Shown here in pieces: positions 1 to 8,414 of a stretch of 64,000 nucleotides of DNA. A model generated the notes under the pieces. That model was not told the DNA's origin. It saw only the letters and a program-made list of their open reading frames with translations, and searched no databases. The position numbers and the translations under genes were made by a program. Position 1 is the stretch's first letter; every line of letters begins with the position of its first letter. The DNA is from Micromonospora qiuiae (GTDB lineage: Bacteria > Actinomycetota > Actinomycetes > Mycobacteriales > Micromonosporaceae): assembly GCF_016863555.1 (NCBI RefSeq), contig NZ_BOPC01000013.1, positions 62,001-126,000 of the forward strand. The letters run 5' to 3'.

Positions 1-141
1 CATGGTGCCATGCCCTCGCCGGCCCTGACGAGGCCTCATGGAGCCTCATCGGCCGGCACTGAGCGGCACTCAGTTGTTGCCTCTGAACAGCATGTCAGTC
101 CGGATCGGGCGATCTTGCTACCGTCGATAGATGGGTAACCA

Positions 142-189
142 CCTCGTTCGCATCGAGGGGGTCAGGGTTCAAATCCCCTCAGCTCCACC
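142..189 (+). other. Displaced 3' half of a tRNA-Ala (CGC) gene, probable attachment-site remnant
   Basis: A five-pair anticodon stem (CCTCG/CGAGG) closes the loop TTCGCAT, giving anticodon CGC. It is followed by variable loop GGGTC, a T arm and a 3' acceptor strand CAGCTCC plus discriminator A. U at position 70 fits the G3:U70 alanine identity pair. No 5' half (acceptor or D arm) lies upstream, and the T stem has AGGG against CCCCT, so one G is missing. This is the pattern left when an element integrates into a tRNA gene and pushes the original 3' end away. The element would lie to the left, outside the window. Bases 1-141 hold no gene I can support. Confidence 0.7.
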
Positions 190-195
190 CCGCTC

Positions 196-229
196 AAAGG
201 CCGTTTCCCGTGGTGGAGACGGCCTTTTT
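196..229 (+). terminator. Rho-independent terminator behind the tRNA remnant
   Basis: The stem GGCCGTTTCC pairs with GGAGACGGCC (ten pairs, one G-T) around a six-base loop and is followed by five Ts. It is probably the original terminator of the tRNA-Ala gene and may also serve the leftward SDR gene. Confidence 0.8.
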
Positions 230-233
230 CGTC

Positions 234-971
234 TCAGAAGGCGCCGCCGTTGACGAACAGGGTCTGGCCGTTGATCCAGCGGCCGGCACCGGCGAGCAGG
301 GACACCACCTCGGCGATGTCCTCTCCCCGGCCGAGGCGACCCATCGGGTTCTGCCCGGCGATGGTCTTGATCAGCTCGTCGCTCTTGTCCTTTAGGAACA
401 GTTCGGTGGCCGTGGGGCCGGGCGCCACGGTGTTGACGGTGATGTCGCGGCCGCGCAACTCCTTGGCCAGGATCGGACCGAGCGCCTCCACGGCGGCCTT
501 GCTCGCCGCGTAGGCCGCGTAGGTCGGCAGCTTCGCCCGGGTGACCGAGGTGGAGAAGTTGATCAGGGTGCCGCCGGGGCGCAGCCGACCGGCTGCCTCC
601 CGCGCGACCACGAACGTGCCCCGAACGTTGGTGCGGTGCATCCGGTCGAACTCGTCGAGATCGAGATCCACGATCGGCTTGAGGATCATGATCCCGGCGG
701 CATTGACGACGACGTCCACACCGCCGAACCGCTGCTCGGCGGTGTCGAACAGTGCGGTGACCGCAGCCTCGTCGGCCACATCGGCCCGTACGGCGACGCC
801 GTGTCCGCCGGCGTTCTCGATCGCCCCGACCGTGGCCTTGGCCGCGGTCTCGTTACCGGCGTACGCGATCACGACGTGCTGCCCGTCGGCGACGAGCCGT
901 TCGGCGACGGCCCGGCCGATCCCCCGGGAACCGCCGGTGACGATCGCGACACGGTTGTTGTTGCTGGTCAT
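234..971 (-). CDS. SDR family NAD(P)-dependent oxidoreductase
   Basis: Classical short-chain dehydrogenase/reductase of 245 residues, the usual family length. It has the cofactor motif TGGSRGIG at residues 12-19, NAAG at 90-93, the catalytic Ser region near 140 and YAASK with Tyr154 and Lys158. The fold and NAD(P)H-dependent carbonyl/alcohol chemistry are clear; the substrate is not. It is closest in look to FabG-like 3-oxoacyl or glucose-dehydrogenase-like reductases. CAGGAG lies eight bases before the ATG. It follows a broken SDR gene on the same strand, divergent from a TetR gene, so it is probably under that repressor. Confidence 0.9.
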   Translation of the reverse strand: MTSNNNRVAIVTGGSRGIGRAVAERLVADGQHVVIAYAGNETAAKATVGAIENAGGHGVAVRADVADEAAVTALFDTAEQRFGGVDVVVNAAGIMILKPIVDLDLDEFDRMHRTNVRGTFVVAREAAGRLRPGGTLINFSTSVTRAKLPTYAAYAASKAAVEALGPILAKELRGRDITVNTVAPGPTATELFLKDKSDELIKTIAGQNPMGRLGRGEDIAEVVSLLAGAGRWINGQTLFVNGGAF

Positions 972-1008
972 GGTGGCACTCCTGGTTCAGTGGGAGGTGC
1001 TCGGTGGA

Positions 1009-1296
1009 TCAGTGCCGGGCCGGGTTCAGCAGGTCGGCGAAGCCCAGCCGGCCGACCACGCCGGCCGCCATCGGCGGATGCCTCAGCAGCCCGGCGGTGG
1101 CCTCGTGGTTGCGTTCGACGAGCGGGTCCAGGTCCGCGTACGCCGCGGCGACTTCCTGATCGCTGGCCCGGCTGGCATTCGCGAAGTGCTCGGTGCCCTC
1201 GGTGATCGCCCCCGGCATCACGATCACCGTCTCGAGCGGTGACGTCCAGTTCGATGACGTGCAGGTCGCGGCGCCGGTCACGAGGATGACGGCCAT
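1009..1296 (-). pseudogene. SDR pseudogene with internal deletion
   Basis: The reading frame starts behind an excellent site (GGAGGTGG) with the SDR beginning MAVILVTGAA, then jumps after about 10 residues to a segment typical of an SDR C-terminal half (VIVMPGAITEGTEHF and following). The Gly-rich loop completion, NNAG, catalytic Ser and YxxxK are all missing. About 95 codons remain of the roughly 250 expected. The last 25 residues do not resemble the family and may be out of frame. I infer an inactivated gene that was once first in the operon with the intact SDR downstream. Confidence 0.65.
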
Positions 1297-1311
1297 CGAC
1301 TCCACCTCCAT

Positions 1312-1385
1312 GTTAGTGCCGCTAACATGTTCTTGGTAGCCATGTAACCATAGCGATGACTGCGAAAACAAGTTAGCGGCGCTAA
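1312..1385. promoter_or_regulatory. Two TetR-type operators in the divergent promoter region
   Basis: GTTAGTGCCGCTAAC (1312-1326) and TTAGCGGCGCTAA (1373-1385) are perfect inverted repeats sharing the half-site TTAG(C/T)G. They flank the space between the leftward SDR remnant and the rightward TetR gene, where both promoters must lie. A TetR dimer on both sites would repress both directions. The pairing with this TetR is inferred from position. Confidence 0.7.
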
Positions 1386-1443
1386 TGTCGGGGTGATCCA
1401 CCGCTGACCGAGCCGCAGAAAGGGCCGGAGGTACATTTCCGTC

Positions 1444-2130
1444 ATGGCCGCGAAGGTTCCACGGGATCGCATCATCGAGTCAGCAGCGGCCCTGCTCGCC
1501 GAGGGTGGCAGGGACGCGGTGTCCACCCGCGCGGTCTGCGCGGCGGCCGGTGTTCAGACGCCCACGATCTACCGGCTCTTCGGCGACATGCGCGGCCTGC
1601 TCGACGCGGTCGCCAGCCACGGCTTCACCGCCTACCTCGCGCAGAAGTCGGCCATCCAGGACAGCGACGACCCGGTCGCGGACCTGCGAGCCGGATGGGA
1701 TCTGCACGTCGGGTTCGGCCTGGCTCAGCCATCCCTCTACACCCTCATCTTCGGTGACGCGCGTCCCGGTCAGGAGCCCGCGGCGGCCCTCAAGGCCGCC
1801 GAACTCCTCGCCTACCGGGTCAAGCGGATCGCCCAGGCCGGCCGCCTCCGGGTCAGTGAAGAGCGCGCTGCTCAGTTCGTCCACGCCACCGGCAAAGGCG
1901 TGACCCTCACCCTGATCGCGACACCACCAGAACAGCGCGACCTGGGTCTGTCGTCGATGGCCAGGGAATCGGTCCTGGCGGCGGTCACCAGCGAGTCCCC
2001 GCCGGACGCCGCCGGAGGGTTGACGAACGCGGCGGTCTCCCTGCGAGCCTCACTCGACGACGCGGCCGCACTCTCCCTGGCAGAACGGAACCTGCTCGAC
2101 GAATGGCTGCTGCGGATCAGCAAGCAGTGA
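1444..2130 (+). CDS. TetR/AcrR family transcriptional regulator
   Basis: A 228-residue one-component repressor. The N-terminal helix-turn-helix runs over residues 5-50 (RDRIIESAAALLAEGG, then VSTRAVCAAAGVQTPTIYRLF), followed by a helical ligand domain with a TetR C-terminal extension. It is divergent from the SDR remnant and SDR gene, with two matching palindromes between them, so it probably represses that pair and itself. The ligand cannot be read from the sequence; an SDR substrate or toxic aldehyde/ketone would fit. Confidence 0.88.
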   Translation: MAAKVPRDRIIESAAALLAEGGRDAVSTRAVCAAAGVQTPTIYRLFGDMRGLLDAVASHGFTAYLAQKSAIQDSDDPVADLRAGWDLHVGFGLAQPSLYTLIFGDARPGQEPAAALKAAELLAYRVKRIAQAGRLRVSEERAAQFVHATGKGVTLTLIATPPEQRDLGLSSMARESVLAAVTSESPPDAAGGLTNAAVSLRASLDDAAALSLAERNLLDEWLLRISKQ

Positions 2131-2263
2131 CCGGCGCCGGGCGCGGTCGAGGGGCGACACCCCACTCAGCCTTCGGGCGCGGGACCGCTGCCCGTCCCAG
2201 AGCTTGCCCAGCAGCGAGCGACCCCCATGATCCAGGTCCTGGGTCGACTGTCAGGATTGCGAC

Positions 2264-3007
2264 ATGATGGTCCGACGTGCCGGCAGGGTTGCCCTGGTCA
2301 CGGGTGGCAGCCGTGGTATCGGTGCCGCCATCGCGCGACGACTGGCCGAGGACGGCATTCACGTCGCGTTCACCTACCGCGCTGCTGCGGCGAGCGCGAA
2401 GGCCGTGGTGGCCGACATCGAGGCGTACGGGCGCACTGGTCTGGCGATCAGCGCGGACAGCGCCGACCCGGCGGCGGTGGTGGGTGCGGTGGAGCGGACG
2501 GTCGCTGAGTTGGGGCGTCTGGACATCCTGGTCAACAACGCCGGTGTGTTCGCGGGCGGGCCGATCGAATCGGTCAGCTTCGACGACCTTGACCGGGCTG
2601 TCGCGGTGAACGTGCGCGGGGTGTATCTCACCACCCAGGCGGCGGTACGCCACATGGGCGAGGGCGGGCGGATCGTCAACATCGGCAGCAGCTTCGCCAG
2701 CCGCGTCCCGGCCCCCGGGGTGAGCGCGTACGCCATGACCAAGAGCGCCGTCAACGGCCTGACCCGGGCGCTCGCCCGTGAACTCGGGCCGCGCGGGATC
2801 ACCGTCAACCTGATCCTGCCCGGCTCCACCGACACCGACATGAACCCGGCCGACAGCACCGGTGCGGATGCCCAGCGGTCGCACATCGCGCTCGGCCGGT
2901 ACGCGTCACCGGCCGACGTGGCAGCCACGGTCAGTCACCTGGTCGGCGACGGCGGACGGCACATCACCGGCGCGTCGATCGCCGTCGACGGCGGCGCAAC
3001 GGCCTGA
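2264..3007 (+). CDS. SDR family oxidoreductase (FabG-like)
   Basis: 247 residues with TGGSRGIG at 13-20, NNAG at 91-94, catalytic Ser in the IGSS segment near 140, and Tyr156/Lys160 in YAMTK. The ending IAVDGGATA is the typical FabG-like C terminus. It is an NAD(P)H-dependent reductase or dehydrogenase of unknown substrate. Two ATGs stand in tandem at the start and no strong ribosome site is seen. It lies 133 bp after tetR, so it may be read from its own promoter. It is related to but clearly distinct from the SDR at the window start. It converges with the next gene. Confidence 0.88.
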   Translation: MMVRRAGRVALVTGGSRGIGAAIARRLAEDGIHVAFTYRAAAASAKAVVADIEAYGRTGLAISADSADPAAVVGAVERTVAELGRLDILVNNAGVFAGGPIESVSFDDLDRAVAVNVRGVYLTTQAAVRHMGEGGRIVNIGSSFASRVPAPGVSAYAMTKSAVNGLTRALARELGPRGITVNLILPGSTDTDMNPADSTGADAQRSHIALGRYASPADVAATVSHLVGDGGRHITGASIAVDGGATA

Positions 3008-3037
3008 GCCTCCGCCCGGCAGCCCGAACGGAGTCAG

Positions 3038-3850
3038 TCACCCGGACGGTTCCAGGTCGACGACGACCGCGAAGTGGTCGGACGGGTAGCGTCCGTCGAT
3101 GGATCGGTCACCGGCGAGGAAGGCCCGGCGTACGGTGATCGTCCCGCCGGCCCGACCCGGTCGGGCCAGGATGTGGTCGATGCGGCGGTCGAGCTGTTTC
3201 GCCGCGGCCAGCGGGGCCTCGGGCACGGCGGAGCTGAGGGTGACCGCGGCCGGGTCGCCGCCACCCGCCGGCCAGGTGTCGATCATGACGTCGAGCAGCG
3301 GCGCCAGGTCGGGCTGGTCCACCGCCGCGTTCAGGTCACCGATCAGCAGCACCGGCAGTTCGCCGTCGAGGCGGGGCTCGGTGGCGAGCGCCGCGAGCGC
3401 GGTGACCTGCGCCAGGTGATCGGCGGCGAAGACCGGCTCCCACTCCGTGCAGGCGACGATCACCGGCAGCGGTCCGAGCGGGTGGGCAACGGTGGCCAGC
3501 AGCGCCGTCGGTGGCGGGCCGCCGCGTTGTGAGTGCGGCAGTTCGTGCACCTCGGTGGAGGTGATCGGCCATCGGCTGAGCAGGCCGATCCCGACCTCGA
3601 TGCCGGCCTGGGACGGCTCCTCGGGCGGATCGGGCGCCGGGGGCAGTGCGGTCGGTACGAAGGTGGTCGCCAGGTCGCCACCCAGCTCGTCGGCGAGCCG
3701 GGCGACCTGCGTCGTGCCCTCGCCGGCCCAGGTCTCCACGACGCCGAGCAGATCCGGTCGGACCTGGCGGACGGTCTCCACGATCCCGGACTCCCGTTCG
3801 CGCCAGGCACCCCCGAAGCGCCACCAGAGGTTCCAGCTCATCACCCGCAT
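3038..3850 (-). CDS. Endonuclease/exonuclease/phosphatase family protein
   Basis: 270 residues with the EEP metal-dependent phosphoesterase motifs: MSWNLWW at the N terminus (Asn7), VVETWAG (metal Glu near 39), GDLN near 172, RRIDHI and the terminal SDHFAVVVDL. Members cut phosphodiester bonds in DNA, sphingomyelin or inositol phosphates; the substrate here is unknown. No signal peptide is visible, so it is probably cytoplasmic. A TACGCT box five bases before the ATG, with no ribosome site, suggests a leaderless transcript. Confidence 0.85.
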   Translation of the reverse strand: MRVMSWNLWWRFGGAWRERESGIVETVRQVRPDLLGVVETWAGEGTTQVARLADELGGDLATTFVPTALPPAPDPPEEPSQAGIEVGIGLLSRWPITSTEVHELPHSQRGGPPPTALLATVAHPLGPLPVIVACTEWEPVFAADHLAQVTALAALATEPRLDGELPVLLIGDLNAAVDQPDLAPLLDVMIDTWPAGGGDPAAVTLSSAVPEAPLAAAKQLDRRIDHILARPGRAGGTITVRRAFLAGDRSIDGRYPSDHFAVVVDLEPSG

Positions 3851-3892
3851 ACCAGAGCGTAATCAGATGGCGGTCATATGGAAGATGGTCCC

Positions 3893-3922
3893 TTGACCTG
3901 ATTGCTTTGTGAACGCTATCAA
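3893..3922 (+). promoter_or_regulatory. Promoter with overlapping LacI-type operator for the GH43 gene
   Basis: TTGACC (3893-3898) and TATCAA (3917-3922) are 18 bp apart. Overlapping the -10 box is TTGTGAACGCTATCAA (3907-3922), an imperfect palindrome with a central CG, as in LacI-family operators. Sugar-dependent repression of the secreted enzyme is inferred; no cognate regulator lies next to it. Confidence 0.45.
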
Positions 3923-3955
3923 GGCGGGGAGTCGGTGCGGCGGAAGGCGATCACG

Positions 3956-5407
3956 ATGACGCGACAGGGGTTCGGCAGCGGACGTGCGATAGGGGCGGCG
4001 GTCACCGCCCTGGTCGTGGTGGCGACCGCCGCACTGGTGAGACCGGCCGTCCCGGCGCTGGCCGCCGCCGTCACCTTCACCAATCCGCTCGCCGAACGGC
4101 GCGCGGACCCGCACGTCTACCGGCACACCGACGGCTACTACTACTTCACCGCGACGGTGCCCGAGTACGACCGCATCGTGCTCCGCCGCGCCACCACGCT
4201 CCAGGGGCTCGCCACCGCCACCGAGCGGGTGATCTGGCGTAAGCACAGCACCGGCGAGATGGGCGCGCACATCTGGGCACCCGAGATCCACTTCATCGAC
4301 GGCCGGTGGTACGTCTACTTCGCCGCCGGCCGGACCGACGACGTCTGGGCCATCCGGCCGTACGTGCTGGAGAGCAGCGCCGCGAACCCCCTGGACGGGC
4401 CGTGGGTCGAGCGTGGACAGCTCCAGCCGGCCCGCAGCAGCTTCTCGCTCGACGCGACCACCTTCGTGCACAACGGCCAGCGCTACCTGGCCTGGGCGGA
4501 GTACGCCGGCAGCAACTCCAACATCTACCTCGCCCGCGCGGTCAACCCCTGGACGTACGCGGGCACTCCGTCGCTGATCGCCACCCCCACGTACGCCTGG
4601 GAGACCCGGGGTTACCGGGTCAACGAGGGACCGGCGGTGCTGATCCGCAACGGCCGGGTGTTCATGACCTACTCGGCGAGCGCCACCGACGCCAGCTACG
4701 CCGTCGGGCTGCTCACCGCCTCGGCGGGTAGCGACCTGCTCAACCCGGCCTCGTGGTCCAAGCGCGCCACGCCGGTGCTGGCCAGCGACAGTCGGACCGG
4801 CCAGTGGGGTCCCGGGCACAACTCCTTCACCGTCGCCGAGGACGGCAGCGACGTGATCGTCTACCACTCCCGCAACTACGAGCGGTATCTCGGCAACGGC
4901 TACGACCCGCTGAGCGACCCGAACCGGCGGACCCGGATCCAGCGGGTCTACTGGAACGCCGACGGTACGCCGAACTTCGGCGTACCGGTGCCGGACGGCG
5001 TCACCCCGGTCCGGCTGCGCTCGCACGACCTGCCGGACCGCTACCTGCGGCACTGGGAGTTCCGGGTGCGGCTGGAGCCGAACGTCACCAACCTGGCCGA
5101 TTCACAGTTCCGGATCGTCGGCGGTCTGGCGGACGCGGCGGGCGTCTCGCTGGAGTCGACCAACTATCCCGGCTACTACCTGCGGCACCGCAACCATCAG
5201 CTCTGGGTCGAGCGTAACGACGGCTCGAACCTGTTCCGCCAGGATGCCACGTTCCTTCGCCGGGCCGGTCTGGCCGACGCGGCGAAGCTGTCGCTGGAGT
5301 CGGTCAACTTTCCCGGTCAGTACGTCCGGCACCGCGACGGGCTGCTGTACCTGGAGAGCGTCTCGGACGCGGCCGGGCGGGCGTCGGCCACCTTCGCGCT
5401 GGACTGA
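3956..5407 (+). CDS. Secreted GH43 glycoside hydrolase with AbfB domain (arabinofuranosidase-like)
   Basis: 483 residues from ATG 3956, chosen because GGAAGG precedes it and because an in-frame GTG at 3935 would lie almost at the transcription start. An Ala/Val-rich signal peptide runs to about residue 38 (PALAAA). A five-blade beta-propeller GH43 domain follows: ADPHVYRHTDGYYYF carries the catalytic base Asp and VNEGPAVL the acid Glu. From about residue 345 a beta-trefoil AbfB arabinose-binding module follows (SLESTNYPGYYLRHR, SLESVNFPGQYVRHR repeats). It probably releases arabinose from arabinan or arabinoxylan outside the cell. It stands alone behind its own operator. Confidence 0.85.
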   Translation: MTRQGFGSGRAIGAAVTALVVVATAALVRPAVPALAAAVTFTNPLAERRADPHVYRHTDGYYYFTATVPEYDRIVLRRATTLQGLATATERVIWRKHSTGEMGAHIWAPEIHFIDGRWYVYFAAGRTDDVWAIRPYVLESSAANPLDGPWVERGQLQPARSSFSLDATTFVHNGQRYLAWAEYAGSNSNIYLARAVNPWTYAGTPSLIATPTYAWETRGYRVNEGPAVLIRNGRVFMTYSASATDASYAVGLLTASAGSDLLNPASWSKRATPVLASDSRTGQWGPGHNSFTVAEDGSDVIVYHSRNYERYLGNGYDPLSDPNRRTRIQRVYWNADGTPNFGVPVPDGVTPVRLRSHDLPDRYLRHWEFRVRLEPNVTNLADSQFRIVGGLADAAGVSLESTNYPGYYLRHRNHQLWVERNDGSNLFRQDATFLRRAGLADAAKLSLESVNFPGQYVRHRDGLLYLESVSDAAGRASATFALD

Positions 5408-5443
5408 CGTGCGTGTCGGGGGGCGTACCTAAACTCCCTCGGC

Positions 5444-5839
5444 ATGGCGACGGTGACCTTTGTGGACGAGAGCACGGCCGGTGCCCGCACCCCGGCCTGG
5501 GCTTTGCGGATCTTCGAGGAGCGGCTGACGCTGCGCGAGCTGATCCGGCGGCGGATCCACCAGGAGGTGGCCGAGTGCAACGCCGCCGCCTCGGCGCCGC
5601 GCCGGCTGCTGGTGCAGCGCACCCCGACCGAGCGGACGCTCAACGGCGAGCCGGCCGAGAGGTCGCGCCGCCGGATCGACCCGGAGCGGCAGGTCGCACT
5701 CGCCGAGGAGGCGTTCACCCGTAACGGCTTCGTGGTGCTGGTCGGCGACCGCCAGGTGGAGGAGTTGGACGACGAGGTCGACCTGCGCCGCGACACCGAG
5801 GTCACCTTCCTCAAGCTCGTCCCGCTGGTGGGTGGCTGA
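5444..5839 (+). CDS. Conserved hypothetical protein coupled to a DUF4132-type gene
   Basis: 131 residues, charged, no membrane segment or signal peptide. I do not recognise a domain. The N-terminal half is Arg-rich and helical; the C-terminal part (NGFVVLVGDRQVEELDDEVDL, then EVTFLKLVPLVGG) looks like a small beta-rich domain. Its stop overlaps the next start (TGATG), so the two are made together and probably work together, perhaps as subunit and regulator. TAAACT lies eight bases before the ATG with no ribosome site, a leaderless arrangement. Confidence 0.75.
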   Translation: MATVTFVDESTAGARTPAWALRIFEERLTLRELIRRRIHQEVAECNAAASAPRRLLVQRTPTERTLNGEPAERSRRRIDPERQVALAEEAFTRNGFVVLVGDRQVEELDDEVDLRRDTEVTFLKLVPLVGG

Positions 5840-8268
5840 TGACCACCAGCACCGACACCGCCTGGTACGGCATCCGCGCCCGCGAGCTGGTCGCCGCGAA
5901 CGACCTGACCGCGCTGACCGACCACCTCTACACGCACGCCCGGCGCTGTGGGGACGATCCGGAGGTGTCCGCCGCGCTGCGCGCGCTGTCCCGGCCGGAC
6001 GTGTCCCGGCTGGTGCAGGCCATGATCGGTGTGCATCGGCGGGACCAGAAGCGGTTCTGGTCGGTGCTGGATCTGATCGGGCAGCTGGCCCGCCGGCTGC
6101 CCGCCGACCTGACGCCGGAACAGCTTCAGGACCTCGCCGCGTACGCCGTCGAGGAGCCGTACTCGTTGTCGCCGACCACGCTGGAGACCGTGGCCCGGGG
6201 CCTAGTCGCCACCGGTCCGCTCTCCGCCGACCTGGTGGCGGTGCTGGTCGACCGATCCGACGAGAGCCAACGACTGCGGCAACTGGTGGTCGGGCTGACC
6301 GGGCCGCAGCTCGACCCGGACGATCCGTGGGCCGAGCAGATCCGGACCGAGCTGCCCACCCTCGACCCGGCCTGGCAGCGGCTGCTCGGGCACGCCAGCA
6401 CCGCCACCACGGCCCGGCCCACGGCCGGCTGGTCGACCGAGGCGGTCCGGCAGCTGGCGGGGTTCGACCCGGTTGACGTGCGGCAGATGCTCGACCGGTG
6501 GCTGGCCGCCGCTTCCCGTACCCCGCACCGGCCGCCGTCCGCCATCAACGCGGACCTGCTGCGCGGCCTGCTCTGGCTGGTCGAGCGGGCCGACCCGACG
6601 CCCGAGCAGGTACGCCGGATCGGTGGCCTGGTCGAGGCGATGCTGCGTCGGCTGCCCGGGATCGGGCCGGCCTGCCCGAAGGTCGCCAACGCGGGGGTCG
6701 GGGTGCTCGGCCGGCTCGACGGGGAGGCGGCGCTGGCGCAGCTCGCCCGGCTGTCGGCCCGGGTCACCTACAAGGGCACCCGCAAGGAGATCGACAAGGC
6801 GCTGGACGCCCGCGCTACGGCGCTCGGCGTCGGCCGGGACGAGATCGAGGAGCTGGCCGTCCCGGACTACGGCCTGACCGAGGTGGGCCGGCACGAGGTG
6901 AGCCTCGGCGGGTGCCGCGCGGAGCTGCTGATCGGGTCCGCCGGGGCCACCCTGACCTGGCACAACGAGTCCGGGCGGCAGGTGAAGAGCCCACCGGCGG
7001 CGGTCCGCCGAGGCCACGCGGCGGAGCTGGCCGAGCTGAAGGGCCTGACCAAGGAGATCACCGGGATGCTGGCCGCCCAGACGGCCCGGCTGGACGGGCT
7101 CTTCCTGGCCCAGCGCACCTGGGGCCTGGCCACCTGGCGGCAGCGCTACCTCGACCATCCGCTGGTCGGCGCGCTGGCCCGTCGGCTGCTCTGGCTGGTC
7201 GACGGGGTGCCCTGCGGCTGGGCCGACGGCGCGCTGCGTACGGTGGACGACACCCCGGTGACCGCCGAGGACGACGCCGAGGTGCGGATCTGGCACCCGA
7301 TCGGCCGGCCGGTGCCGGAGATCGTCGGCTGGCGGGAGTGGTTGGAGCGGCACCGCATCGTCCAGCCGTTCAAGCAGGCACACCGCGAGGTCTACCTGCT
7401 CACCCCGGCCGAGGAGGCCACCGGCACCTACTCCAACCGGTTCGCCGGGCACATCCTGCGCCAACACCAGTACCATGCGCTGGCCGCGATCAGGGGCTGG
7501 ACCGACCGGCTCCGGCTGATGGTCGACGACTCGTACCCGCCCACCAGCCGGGAGCTGCCCAGGTGGGGTCTGCGCGCCGAGTACTGGGTGGAGGGAATCG
7601 GGGACGAGTACGGTGCCGACACCACCGAGGGCGGGTCGTACCTGCGGCTCGTCACCGATCAGGTGCGCTTCTATCCGATCGACGCCGCGCAGAACTGGTC
7701 GCACGCCTCCGGCGGCGGCTACACAGGTGCCCGGTGGACCGACGCCCGGCCAGCCGACCCGCTGCCGCTGGACCAGGTTCCGCCGCTGGTGTTCAGCGAG
7801 ATCATGCGGGACGTGGACCTGTTCGTCGGGGTGGCCAGCGTCGGCAACGACCCGACCTGGTCGGACGGCGGCCCGCAGGGCCGGTTCCGGGAGTACTGGT
7901 CGTCGTACAGCTTCGGGGAACTGTCGGCGAACGCCGAGACCCGACGGGACCTGCTGGCCCGGCTGCTGCCCCGCCTGGCGGTGGGTCGGCGGGCCCGCGT
8001 CGACGGCCGGTTCCTGGTCGTCGACGGGGACCTGCGCACGTACCGGATCCACCTGGGGTCGGGCAACATCCTGATGAGCCCGAACGACGCGTACCTGTGC
8101 ATCGTGCCGGACCGTGGCGCGGCCCGGCCGGGAGAGCAGCAGTTCCTGCCGTTCGAGGGGGACGCCATGCTCGCCGTCATCCTCAGCAAGGCGATGCTGC
8201 TCGCCAAGGACGCCGAGATCACCGACCCGTCGATCACTCGGCAGATCGCCCCCGTCGGACAGTCGTGA
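5839..8268 (+). CDS. DUF4132-type large protein
   Basis: 809 residues, soluble. The C-terminal third carries the recognisable block of DUF4132 (MolR/YehI-related) proteins: FAGHILRQHQYHALAAIRGW, then SEIMRDVDLFVGVASVGNDP, then YRIHLGSGNILMSPNDAYL. The N-terminal 350 residues are helical and rich in Leu/Arg, like an armadillo/HEAT-type scaffold. The family's biochemical function is not established; a link to molybdate in E. coli MolR is historical. It is translationally coupled to the 131-residue protein upstream. Its end faces a strong bidirectional terminator. Confidence 0.7.
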   Translation: MTTSTDTAWYGIRARELVAANDLTALTDHLYTHARRCGDDPEVSAALRALSRPDVSRLVQAMIGVHRRDQKRFWSVLDLIGQLARRLPADLTPEQLQDLAAYAVEEPYSLSPTTLETVARGLVATGPLSADLVAVLVDRSDESQRLRQLVVGLTGPQLDPDDPWAEQIRTELPTLDPAWQRLLGHASTATTARPTAGWSTEAVRQLAGFDPVDVRQMLDRWLAAASRTPHRPPSAINADLLRGLLWLVERADPTPEQVRRIGGLVEAMLRRLPGIGPACPKVANAGVGVLGRLDGEAALAQLARLSARVTYKGTRKEIDKALDARATALGVGRDEIEELAVPDYGLTEVGRHEVSLGGCRAELLIGSAGATLTWHNESGRQVKSPPAAVRRGHAAELAELKGLTKEITGMLAAQTARLDGLFLAQRTWGLATWRQRYLDHPLVGALARRLLWLVDGVPCGWADGALRTVDDTPVTAEDDAEVRIWHPIGRPVPEIVGWREWLERHRIVQPFKQAHREVYLLTPAEEATGTYSNRFAGHILRQHQYHALAAIRGWTDRLRLMVDDSYPPTSRELPRWGLRAEYWVEGIGDEYGADTTEGGSYLRLVTDQVRFYPIDAAQNWSHASGGGYTGARWTDARPADPLPLDQVPPLVFSEIMRDVDLFVGVASVGNDPTWSDGGPQGRFREYWSSYSFGELSANAETRRDLLARLLPRLAVGRRARVDGRFLVVDGDLRTYRIHLGSGNILMSPNDAYLCIVPDRGAARPGEQQFLPFEGDAMLAVILSKAMLLAKDAEITDPSITRQIAPVGQS

Positions 8269-8348
8269 TCGATGCGCGCGCCGGGCGTCGTGCTGTCGGC
8301 ACGTGCCTGTCGAGCTGAGAGCGCATCCGCATCGGGCCTGATCGCCGG

Positions 8349-8394
8349 CCGCCGGCAGGTCACGCCCGGGCACCTGGGCGCGACCTGCCGGCGG
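8349..8394. terminator. Bidirectional terminator hairpin
   Basis: CCGCCGGCAGGTC pairs perfectly with GACCTGCCGGCGG over 13 bp, with a 20-base loop that can form an inner stem. It lies between convergent genes and has no T-run, as is common in high-GC actinomycetes. Confidence 0.65.
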
Positions 8395-8414
8395 GGTTCA
8401 TCCGGTGGTGCGAG

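Noticed and set aside
120-189. Complete tRNA-Ala gene
   Set aside because: No 5' acceptor strand or D arm matches within 90 bp upstream, and the T stem lacks one base.
1-3007. Natural-product cluster built on the three SDR genes
   Set aside because: No synthase, transporter or tailoring set accompanies them; two SDRs and a TetR are not enough.
6202-8373. Open frame of 723 codons on the minus strand
   Set aside because: Antisense to the DUF4132-type gene; composition is low-complexity and no motif is present.
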